Below are positions 1-9,400 of a stretch of DNA of 38,356 nucleotides, one piece after another. The translations under genes were made by a program, and so were the position numbers. The number at the start of each line of letters is the position of its first letter. Position 1 is the stretch's first letter. The notes beneath the pieces were generated by a model that had not been told where the DNA came from, searched no databases, and worked only from the letters and a program-made list of their open reading frames with translations. The stretch lies in the IMG/VR virus record IMGVR_UViG_3300044619_000333, positions 1-38,356 of that record; one strand, 5' to 3'. The stretch is from a virus.

Positions 1-617
1 CTGACACGGAGTACACTGCTGGCTCTGGACTGTCTTTGGCTGGAACTACTTTCAGTTTGGCTCAGCAAGGTGCTACTTCAGGTCAGGTCTTAAAGTGGAA
101 TGGCACTTCTTGGGCACCTGCTGCGGACACAGACACAAACACTACCTATACGGCTGGTACGGGTCTAAAACTTACTAGCACAACTTTTTCTACTGAGGTA
201 GATGGCGCTAGGTTTATGAGGTCAGCAGCACAGTCTATTGCGACTGCGACATTTACCGCAATCACAGCCGCTACTGAAGATTACGACACAGCGAACTATC
301 ACAGCACTAGCACAAACACGAGTCGTATGACAACACCTAGGGCTGGCAAGTATTTGATTACTGCCTGTATTGAGTATGCTGCCAACGCTACTGGTGTTCG
401 TGCTGTGGCTATTCGTCTTGATGGAGCGACTTATATTGCAGCACAGTCCACAGCCTCTCTGGGGTCTGTGTTGGCTACCACAGTTAGCACTTCTGTGGTT
501 TACGACCTTGCGAGTGGGGCGTATGTGGAGATGATGGCGTATCAGACTTCTGGCGGAAACTTGAACGCATTAGGCAATAACTTGACCCACTTCAGCATCA
601 CATATTTGGGTTCGTAA
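1..617 (+). CDS. Tail fibre, C-terminal part with C1q/TNF-like tip (5' end outside window)
   Basis: The reading frame is already open at the left edge (first full codon at base 3) and stops at 617. The first 60 or so residues hold two fibre-type repeats of the kind TYTAGTGL and SGQVLKWNG, which are common in phage fibre shafts. The remaining 130 or so residues look like a C1q/TNF-like jelly-roll head, with a PRAGKYLITA strand followed by alternating small and hydrophobic beta segments. Such domains usually form a trimeric receptor-binding tip. The inferred role is host recognition at the distal end of the fibre. It is probably the 3' half of the gene that leaves the window at the right edge. 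The Met at 36 is only an internal codon and should not be taken as the start. Confidence 0.75.
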   Translation, partial: DTEYTAGSGLSLAGTTFSLAQQGATSGQVLKWNGTSWAPAADTDTNTTYTAGTGLKLTSTTFSTEVDGARFMRSAAQSIATATFTAITAATEDYDTANYHSTSTNTSRMTTPRAGKYLITACIEYAANATGVRAVAIRLDGATYIAAQSTASLGSVLATTVSTSVVYDLASGAYVEMMAYQTSGGNLNALGNNLTHFSITYLGS

Positions 618-647
618 TGGGTTACGAAGTGACCTTCTAGGAGGACT

Positions 648-1085
648 ATGGCTACAAATTTCTTTCCATATCAGAGTGCAAAACGTGACCTGACGAGCCA
701 ATATGGTGCGTCAGCCTCTAGGAACGCCTATGCCCAGTTCTTGGCTCGCACAAGGGGAAACCGCAAAATTACTGATGTGAAGGAACAGTATGGCAGGCAG
801 TTCCCTGGATTTGTATCCAACTACCAGCAGCGTGGCTTGGCTGGTCCTGGGGTTCAGTCTGGCATTTATCAACAGGCTTTAAGCGATTTTGCAAAACGGC
901 AGTTCACGGATGTGAACACCGTTCAGCAGGGCATTAATGACGAAATCAATAATCTCAGAATGCAACAGCAAAATGCTGAGGCGCTGTACAAGCAGCAACT
1001 TGCTGAATTGGAATTGCAAAAAGCACGTGATATTGCAAACCAGGCAGCATTACTTAATTCATTCAAACCTTTTATAGGGGGCTAA
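648..1085 (+). CDS. Hypothetical virion-associated protein, 145 aa
   Basis: The gene starts with ATG eight bases after a good AGGAGG site. I do not recognise a family. The protein is rich in Gln, Ala and charged residues. Its second half, roughly residues 85-135, is a predicted long helix rich in Gln, Glu and Leu that could form a coiled coil. It ends in a KPFIGG tail. It sits directly behind the fibre tip and before three other structural-looking genes, one base ahead of the next. A minor virion or ejected internal protein is the likely role, by position only. No signal peptide or membrane segment is visible. Confidence 0.6.
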   Translation: MATNFFPYQSAKRDLTSQYGASASRNAYAQFLARTRGNRKITDVKEQYGRQFPGFVSNYQQRGLAGPGVQSGIYQQALSDFAKRQFTDVNTVQQGINDEINNLRMQQQNAEALYKQQLAELELQKARDIANQAALLNSFKPFIGG

Positions 1086-1086
1086 C

Positions 1087-2574
1087 GTGGCTATTCGTCG
1101 TAGAACAACACAACCGTATCCAATAGAAACAACCCCATCAACGACCCCCTACACTTGGGGTGCGCAAAACCCAACAGTTAACAATAGTGTTCCCTACTAT
1201 TTCCCCTTTCAATCACGTGTGCCCAGCCAACGTGGTCCTGACGCAAACATTCTGACCAAGTATCTTAATCAAAATCCGTCCAATTCTTATTACAATCCTT
1301 TAGAGCGTTATCTCGCCTCATTTGGCTATAGGTACCCAATGAGTACGTCCACCAATTGGAACGTGCGACCAACCCCCACTGAAGCAGTTGATGCTTCAAT
1401 TGGAAACATGGACTCACGTTTTGCTAATCCTCCTGCGCCTACTGAACTGTCTTCAACAGGCACGTATTTCCCAATGTCCTATAACGCTCCTGGGGCTGCG
1501 CAAACATCTGGTGGGCTGTCCCCAACGGGTACTTATTTTCCAATGCCTTACAATACTGGCAGAACGGTGTCTCCTTCCAGTGGACCAACCGCCGCAGGCA
1601 CATTCATTCCTATCCCACCAGTTGCTTCTGCGCCTACGCAGTTATCTCCTACGGGTACGTATTTTCCAATTCCGCCTTCCATTCCCAAGACTGCACCAAG
1701 TGCTGCAGGTGGTGTTCAACCCAGGTCTGTTACCCCGAAACCAAGCACTCCTCCTACGTCATCAACTCTTGCTGGGCAAGATTTGATTGACGCAATTGCT
1801 GGTATCTCACAGATGGTAACTAATGCAAGCATAAGTGAGGCTGATAAGAAAGTTTTTACTGACATTGAAAAGCGTGGCGAAGCAGACGCTTTGGCAGCAA
1901 ACGCACAGTCTGGTTCAAGTGGCGGAATGGGCAACATACCACCAGAGTTATTGGCTGCGTTGTCTGGAAGTTCTGGTTATGGTTCTGGTGGTGGCGGAGG
2001 CGGTGGAGGCTCAAGCGCTTATGACACAGCGATGGCTAACCTTCAGGCTTTGGCAGACACATACGCTGAACAGTTGCGAAGTGGTGCCTATAAGGAACCA
2101 ACTCGCAATCTTCAGGGACGTTTGGGTCGTATCTATGGTCGTGCCAAGAAGCAAATTGGCAAACAGTATGACAGAGCATCTGCTGGTATTGAAGAATTGC
2201 TCAGCAATCCTCTTCAAGGTTATCAGGCTGAAACTGGTATTGCGGAACCTGGATTGATGGATTACCTATCACAGATGGGTGGGGACACGTCAGGTCTTAG
2301 CGCTTTGCTTGCATCTGAACAGGGTGCTGCTAATCAGTATGGAAACGCAATGAATGATTTGGCACGAATGATGGCTGGACAGGTGCAGAGTGGCAACAGG
2401 TCATTGTTGGCAGATGTTGCCCAGTCTCGTGCTGGCTCTCTTGCTGATTTGATTGGGCAACGCTCTGGCTATCAAGCAGGCATCGCCATGCAGCAAGAGG
2501 CTGCACGTCAAAACTTGTATAACATGCTGCAACAACTTGGATTGCAGGGCGCAAACATTGGAGGTTTGTTGTGA
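1087..2574 (+). CDS. Hypothetical structural protein, 495 aa, Pro/Ser-rich with GTYFP repeats
   Basis: A GTG start at 1087 lies behind a purine-rich AGGGGG stretch just after the previous stop. The N-terminal 225 residues are Pro, Ser, Thr and Asn rich and probably extended. They contain four copies of a ten-residue motif, LS(P/S)TGTYFP(M/I), near residues 121, 144, 167 (degenerate) and 186. A Gly-rich hinge of about 14 residues sits near residue 300. The C-terminal 185 residues are helical, rich in Gln, Ala and Leu, and resemble internal virion or ejection proteins. The stop overlaps the GTG of the next gene. The function is unknown; the placement between fibre and giant virion protein suggests a virion component. 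Confidence 0.6.
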   Translation: MAIRRRTTQPYPIETTPSTTPYTWGAQNPTVNNSVPYYFPFQSRVPSQRGPDANILTKYLNQNPSNSYYNPLERYLASFGYRYPMSTSTNWNVRPTPTEAVDASIGNMDSRFANPPAPTELSSTGTYFPMSYNAPGAAQTSGGLSPTGTYFPMPYNTGRTVSPSSGPTAAGTFIPIPPVASAPTQLSPTGTYFPIPPSIPKTAPSAAGGVQPRSVTPKPSTPPTSSTLAGQDLIDAIAGISQMVTNASISEADKKVFTDIEKRGEADALAANAQSGSSGGMGNIPPELLAALSGSSGYGSGGGGGGGGSSAYDTAMANLQALADTYAEQLRSGAYKEPTRNLQGRLGRIYGRAKKQIGKQYDRASAGIEELLSNPLQGYQAETGIAEPGLMDYLSQMGGDTSGLSALLASEQGAANQYGNAMNDLARMMAGQVQSGNRSLLADVAQSRAGSLADLIGQRSGYQAGIAMQQEAARQNLYNMLQQLGLQGANIGGLL

Positions 2575-3464
2575 CAGAACAAGAACGTAAACTGTTGGCT
2601 TTGCTTCAGTTTTTAACTCCAGAGTCGTATAACGCAATCGTGTCATCGTTTGGTGGTGGAACTGCTGGCGACGATGACATTGTTAACAAAATGTCAGCAA
2701 TGGGTACTGACGCATACGATGCGTATCAGTCGTTAATAAATGGCATTAACACAATGGGTTGGGACGACGCTGCGGCAACATTTGATGCTGCTGTGGCTGA
2801 TGGAACTATCGCAATCACTCCAGATACTGCAGAAATTATCAAGAACTCTACATTGAGTTCTCTGGGCAAACAGGGTACTTCCGCCAAGACTCCTGGTGAA
2901 GTGTTTTCTGCTTTGGGCGCACCAGAGTTGGCGCTACTTGCTCCGTATGCGCAAGATAAACCAATGATGACCCCAACAAACCCTTATAACTTTAGTTCAA
3001 CACTGGGAGACGAGACTCAGGCTAAACAGGCTAAAAGAGATTACGAAAAAACCGTAAAGGAAACAACAGCAACACCTGGAATCAATCAAGACATTCTGAA
3101 ATGGTACGCATCTTGGAAGTCACGGAATCGCAATGCGGAGCCATACGCTTTCATTCCTGCGTTGCGTGGTTTTGTCACTGGCACACCCAGCAAAACTGAT
3201 AACTTTGATTACAGTGTCAGCGATGCCAATTTTTGGAAGCGCAAATTTGATGACGCAATCACATCACAAAGTGGTGACTTTAGGAAGTATCAAAACGCTC
3301 TCAGTGACGTAAACCAACAGCAATATCAGAACGATGCTGCTGACGCTTATCAGCGTGGCGTTGATAGGGCTATGCAAAAAATACAGCCCACGATGCCAGG
3401 TCAGGCTTTTGATGAGCAAAAGATGCGTTTACTTCTATCATTCTTGGGACAGCAAGGACAATAA
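2571..3464 (+). CDS. Hypothetical structural protein, 297 aa
   Basis: The GTG start at 2571 overlaps the previous stop as GTGA, a sign of translational coupling. No family is recognised. The sequence is mixed helical, with acidic and amide-rich stretches and a C-terminal third (about 215-297) rich in Gln and charged residues (DVNQQQYQNDAADAYQ) that may be a coiled coil. There is no Cys-rich site or membrane segment. It is followed after three bases by the giant virion protein. The cluster of three unknown genes before the giant protein parallels the internal-core gene sets of podoviruses, which is the basis for calling it structural. Confidence 0.55.
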   Translation: MTEQERKLLALLQFLTPESYNAIVSSFGGGTAGDDDIVNKMSAMGTDAYDAYQSLINGINTMGWDDAAATFDAAVADGTIAITPDTAEIIKNSTLSSLGKQGTSAKTPGEVFSALGAPELALLAPYAQDKPMMTPTNPYNFSSTLGDETQAKQAKRDYEKTVKETTATPGINQDILKWYASWKSRNRNAEPYAFIPALRGFVTGTPSKTDNFDYSVSDANFWKRKFDDAITSQSGDFRKYQNALSDVNQQQYQNDAADAYQRGVDRAMQKIQPTMPGQAFDEQKMRLLLSFLGQQGQ

Positions 3465-3467
3465 TTA

Positions 3468-6400
3468 ATGCCAATTGATTTAGTTAAGTATGCTCAAGAT
3501 AATAACATTCTTGGCAGGACTGGTGTAGCAGCGCCCGTATCCAATGCGCAAAACGTATTGAATACGACGCTGCGTTCTGCTGAGTCTGCAGCACGCTACT
3601 CTCCCAATCGTGTTGACTTGCTTGAGTATTCTCGTGCGCTTGCTGCTGGGGAACAAAAGAAACCCAGTGGATTTGCTGGCATTGTTGGCAGCGTCCTTAA
3701 TCTTCCTGGCATCAAACAGGTGCTTGCACCTTTGCAGATTCTTGATGTTCCTCGTCGTGCAGTTATTTCTGCAGGTAAAGAACTGTGGGATGTGTTTGGC
3801 GAAGGTGATGCGTCTTGGGGTGACTTTGCCAAACAGGTCAAAGACCCCACTTTTGGTTTTGGCAGATTTGTCAACACGGGCAACAAGTGGCTTGACCGTA
3901 CTTTAGGTTTTATTGGTGACGTAGCATTTGACCCACTGACTTACGTGACGTTGGGTTCTAAGCATCTTGGTAGTTTTGGTCAACGTCTTGCAGCGAGTGG
4001 CAAGTTGCTTGACACGGGTGCTGACGCAACCCGTGCATCCAAACTTGTACGTGAGGGTTCATGGTTCCTGAGTGAAGCAGAACGTGCCAACCTTGGCGTT
4101 AGACGTGCTGGTGTTTATTTCATGGGCAAGCGTATCGCTGGCACATCAACTGCTGGTACAGCGTTGGAGCGTGCATTGACCGCTACCCGTTTGGGTATTG
4201 GTGACTCTTTTGTTGGTGAAGCATTCCGTAAAGCGTTTACTCCTTTAGAGTTCAAGGAAGCACAACTTGCGTTGAAGCGTGGTGTGATTCCAACTGAAGA
4301 GGGTGCACGTAATGCTATTCGTACTATTCTTTCTCGTGATGCTGCTGTCGCTGCACAGAACGCAGCATTGGAAGCAAACACAAGGGCTTTAGAAAAGGTT
4401 GCTGCTCAGGCTGGACGCAGTGTTGATGGTGCTTATTTAACCAGCCTTGCCGAAGACCCTGCACTGCTTGCGCAGGCAGATGCTGCTACACAGAAACTTG
4501 TTGGCGATGCCCGTGGATGGTATGACGCTTTGTATGACCAGGTTGATACTGCTACCAGAAATCTAACTGACCAACAGCAAGGCGTTGGTTACACTAAGGA
4601 TTATGTTTCTCGCATCATGACTGGTGAGGGACGTTCGTATGCATCCAAGACTGAATCTCTTGCTAACGAACTTGGTATTTCTCGTGCTGAACTAAGTAAG
4701 CCTGGTGTGTTTGAGGCACGTGTGCTTGAGCCTGGAAAGAAGTTCTTTGGTCGTGTGCTGACACAAGACGACATGAAGATTTCTCGTTTGAATGCTATTG
4801 CTAATGATGGCGGTTTTAAGGGTAAGTTCTTTGAGGATGACTATTTCAGGATTCTAGGTGGTTACGCTTCGCAACATGCTCGTGAAATGGGTCGCCTTAC
4901 ACGTTTTGATTATTTGAAAGCAAACGGTGTGTTGAAGTTTGTTGACCAAAAGGTTGGCGCAGATGCCACGTTTATAGCAGAAAAAGTTAAGGATGCTGTC
5001 AAACCCTTAAAGGATGTTAAGGACAGCATGACTGTTTTAACTAAGTTATTGAATAACCTTTCTGACGCAACGGTGCAAGGTCTTCAAGCAAGCGTGCAGC
5101 GTGCTCGCAGGGGTCTGGCGCAGGGCAATACTGAAGTGATTATCGCACGCCAGGCACAGACCGCTGCCGTGCGTGAAGTGATTGATGCTGCTGGAGCGTT
5201 GCGTAGGGCTGGCGAAAGTGTTGCAGCCATGTTTGACCCCACTGATGGTATTGACCTTGGGATTGTGGATGCGTTGACCAGGCAGATTGATGAGGCAACC
5301 GCTTCTATTCAGAAGCGTGTTGATGACTTTTTTGCTGGCAGTGCTGCATACAATGAGGCTGCTAGAGGTGTTCAATCAAACGAACAAAAGATTGCTTCAC
5401 TTAAAGGTGCGCTTGATGAAATCAATGGCGAAATGGAAGTGTTGTCAAACAACCTTTACACTTCGCTTCATATTCACGAGATTCTAAACACAAACATCAA
5501 TGCAATCATTGATGGCAAGACGTTGCCTATTTCTACGAAGTCTTTGGCTGACGAGATTGACGATGCTGGTTATTTGAAGCCAGGTCAGATTGCTGAGGCT
5601 CAAAGAAAGATTGAGCAGGCTGGCAAGGGTGGCGGTGCTGCACGTGGTCGCCCAACCAAGGCTGCAAAGACAGCCAAAGAGCAGGGCTTGAAGCGTGTTC
5701 AGACTGGCATCCAGTCTCGTGTGTCTGAGGCTGATTGGGCTAAGGGTGTTGCTGAGATTCATCCATTCCAAAAGTCCAAGGTCTATGCGATGACTGATGC
5801 TAGACGTGGAGATATTCTTTCTAGGGTTGCTGCTGGTAGTGTGACAGCAAATGACCTGAATAACGTGGCGATGAATATTATCGCACGTAATGAAGAGTTC
5901 TTGTTGCGTGCTGGTGGTACGTTGCCTGCAGAGTTGCAGAAAATACAGGATGAACTTGTTGGTCAGTTGAAGGAATTGGCTGGAGTTCGTAAAATAATTA
6001 GAACTGAAACTGCTCGTGTAATGCAAGGGTCAAGAAAGGTTCAGTCTCTTGAAGAAAAGGCTGGCACAGTTTTGCGTAGCCTTTATGACGAGCAAACAAC
6101 CTATGATGATTTGCTTAAGGCTAAAGAAAAGTTGGAAACAGAGTTGGATAATCTGCGTGCAGCAGATGATGTTGATGGCGCAACCATTCTTAGGCGTGAA
6201 AAGAAACTTGCAAAGATTGATGACGCTATTGAAAAGTCTGAAAATAAAGTTTTCTATGTTGGTCAAGGTGCCACACAGAAGGCTTATGGTGTTCGTAAGC
6301 GTCCTGGTTTTGATTATCGTGCAAAAGAAAATCTTCCTGCGGAGATTGGTACACCAAGTGACTTAGAGTTGCAGATTCAAAATCTTGGACGCACGGAACT

Positions 6401-9400
6401 TCCCGATACGGACGTGGCTGCGGTACAGCGAGGTCAGAGAAAGGCTGTAGCCCAGGCTGCTATCGCAGGTAAAGCCAATGAAGAGTTAACTCGTCGTATG
6501 GCTCGCACAATGGAGCGCTACTATGTTTCAACTGAAGTGTGGAGGCGTGCCACCGCCATTAGTGATGCTCTTGCTGAGATTGGTCTTGTTGCGGATGAGA
6601 ACATGTTGCGCAAGATTGCTCGCTCTGTTGGAAATGAGCGTAAGTCTGTTTGGTTTGATAGGGCAGACAGAGCGTTTGAGGCTGACGTACAACTAAGCAA
6701 GTTGGAATCAATGGCTGTGACTGCTGCTGAAACAAATAACTGGAAACCGCTTGGTGATGCCATTGCATTGATTTCTGCTGATAAAAAGAATTCTATTTTG
6801 GGTGAGTTGTTTGGTGATGGCGATTCTGTTTTGGGCAAAGACGCACAGTTTGTGACTGGTGCTTGGGCTGATTACCAATCAGCCAAGCGTTTCGCTGGGA
6901 CAACAAAGAAGCAAACTAAAGTTACTGAAGCATATGACATAGCGCAGGCTGGGCGTGAAATGCCAATTAATGAACTTCAGCGTGGCGCACAGGGCGCTGC
7001 GATGGAGGCACAGATTGCTGCTGAGGGTCGTTTAACCAGTTTTACTCAAGCACGTCAGGCTATGTTGGAAGCCAGCGATTCTCTTGTCAGGTGGTATCAG
7101 GAAACAGTTGGTCAACTACCTGCTGGCACTACAAAAATGTACAAGGGTCGCAGATACTTAACCGCAGATGGCGAAGAGTTGTTTGAAGATTTTATTGGTC
7201 AAAAATTCTCTGGAACATCTGAAGACGCAACACGTTTTCTTGCTGCTGCTCGCAACGTAATTGAAAACGAAAAGAAACTGACACGTCAAATGCGTTTGAT
7301 GTTTACAGGCATTGATGACCCTGACGCAAATGTGTATGCGATTCTTACGGGTGGTGCACGTGGTGACACACCTTTGGGCATGTCATTGTATTACAGACGT
7401 GAGGCTGAGCGCATACGTAAGCAACTTGAGGAATACTATCCTCTGGCTACCCAACGCAATGTGTTGCGTGGGCAGACTGGTGCGACACAAAGAAGCCTGA
7501 CTGCACGTAGGGCAGAAGAGTTGGCTAGCACAACAGGTGAGGGCATAGATGCGTTTAATACTGTGCGTGCACAGGTTCCTGCTTCCATAACAAGCCCTGA
7601 GTCTTATGCTGAGCGTGCTACAGCAGCGAGGCGTGCAGCGTTGGAACCTTATGCTGGGGGCAAGAGCACTGTTGCTTTGGACAAGGCTGTGCGTGACCGC
7701 TACGCAGTAAACCAACAGTTGGCTTCCATCAAGGGTAGTGGAGAGTACGACTTGGCGCAGGAAGCACAGAGACGTTTCAACTTCCTAAATGATATGGCTG
7801 GTCGCTCAATGGCTGGTATTGATTTTGCTGCGTTGCTAAACGACCCAGTGCTTAGCCGAACCACTTTGTCACCGCTTGAATGGGAATCATTGTTCATTGC
7901 TGACTTGTCTCCACGAGCAGTTCAGGATGCTCGTACTGTGACGTTTGAAATTCAGAATGCAATAATTGACAAGCAAACAGCCTTGGATAATTTGGTTCCA
8001 AATGGTCGTGCTGCCCAGCGTGTGCGTGGCGAGATAGATGCTTTGCAGAAAGATTTAGAACGTGCTCAACTGATTTTAGATGCGCACAGCAAACGAGTTC
8101 GTAATAGCGCAATTGACAAACTAGATGCTGTGCTTAGCCGTGCTAGGAGAACTGGTAAAGAGGAAGAGTTCTTGAGCAAGTTGCGTGCAGCAACTTCTAC
8201 AACTGAAACAAACACTTTGTCTAAGTCTCGTCGTACAGCGCTTAAGGCTGGCTGGGATGCAGCAAACGAGCGTCGTTTGTTGCAGAAGGTTGATGACCTG
8301 TCTGCGAGTGCTGGCGCAATCACAACCAGGTCCATCCAGGATGAGGTTAGGTTCCTTGAGCGTCGTTTGTATGGTGTTGGCACTGAAGGGAATCCATCTA
8401 CGTTCTCCTTGCTGTGGCGTTTGGAAGATGTAACTAAGCAAACTGGTGAAGCGTTGGCTTCTGCTCGTGCTGGTGTTGGTAATCTTGCGCAGCCAACTAC
8501 TGCGCAGTTGTCTGCTGGTACGGAACAGTTGATGAAAGATGTGTTTGGTTTGACACCTGAACAGATTGCCAGATTGACACCTGCACAGATGGAAGAGTTT
8601 GCAAGCAAGGCTTCTGCTGCGGGTCGTCGTGGTCAGCAGTCTGCTGAGATGCGTCTGGCTAACCAGAAGACCACACTATCTAGGGTTCCTGGTTGGGAAG
8701 AAGCACAAAGGCAAACAATTAAGCAGTTGGAAGAAGAAGCGTACGCTCCTGGCATGGCTGTGCCAGCGTTGCAGGCGGAGAACGCTCGCCTTGCTCGTGT
8801 CATGAAGTTGACTGAAAAGTATACAGACAACGGCGAGTTTGGTATGAGCAAGTTGACCAAGGTGTTGAATCCTAAGGGCACTCAGGCTCGCCAACGTCAA
8901 GCACTGATTAATCGTCTTGATAAGACGATTACAAGGATTGGTGATGAGGCTGACTCCAGGCTTACACAACAGCAGGCTGCTGCGAAGCGTTTTGCTGAGG
9001 CAGAGGCTGCGCTTGGTGTGGCACGCAACACTCTTGCAAGTAAGCAAGAGTTGCATGCCTTGAATGTTGCTAACTTGAACGAGCGTGTCGCTGCTGTTAG
9101 CGAAGAACTTGCCAAGATACCTAAGAAGATTACAAATCCTCGTGATGATGAAGCAATTGACGAGTTGTTGGATTTTGTTGAGCGCTCAGAACGATTCTTG
9201 AGTTTGGATGCAAACAAGAAGATTGATACGTTGTGGGCTGAGGCTGAGATTGCAAACAATGTGCTGATGCAGAACATGGACCGTGCTGCTGATGCCAAGG
9301 ACATAATTGCTGCTGCACGCAGGGGCGACATTGGTGGCAACATTCTTCCAGATATTGAAGAAGGATGGTTGCGTCTTGGTGGTTATTCACAGCAAGAACT

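Noticed and set aside
1-617. Treating 36 as the start of a complete gene
   Set aside because: The frame is open upstream to the window edge, the residues before it continue the fibre repeat, and no ribosome site precedes base 36.
1388-2257. Overlapping plus-strand frames inside the 495-aa structural gene
   Set aside because: Products are low-complexity Leu/Arg shadows of the real frame, without ribosome sites.
8066-8608. 180-codon minus-strand frame inside the giant virion gene
   Set aside because: It is antisense to a clearly coding frame, composition follows the opposite strand, and no start site or family is visible.
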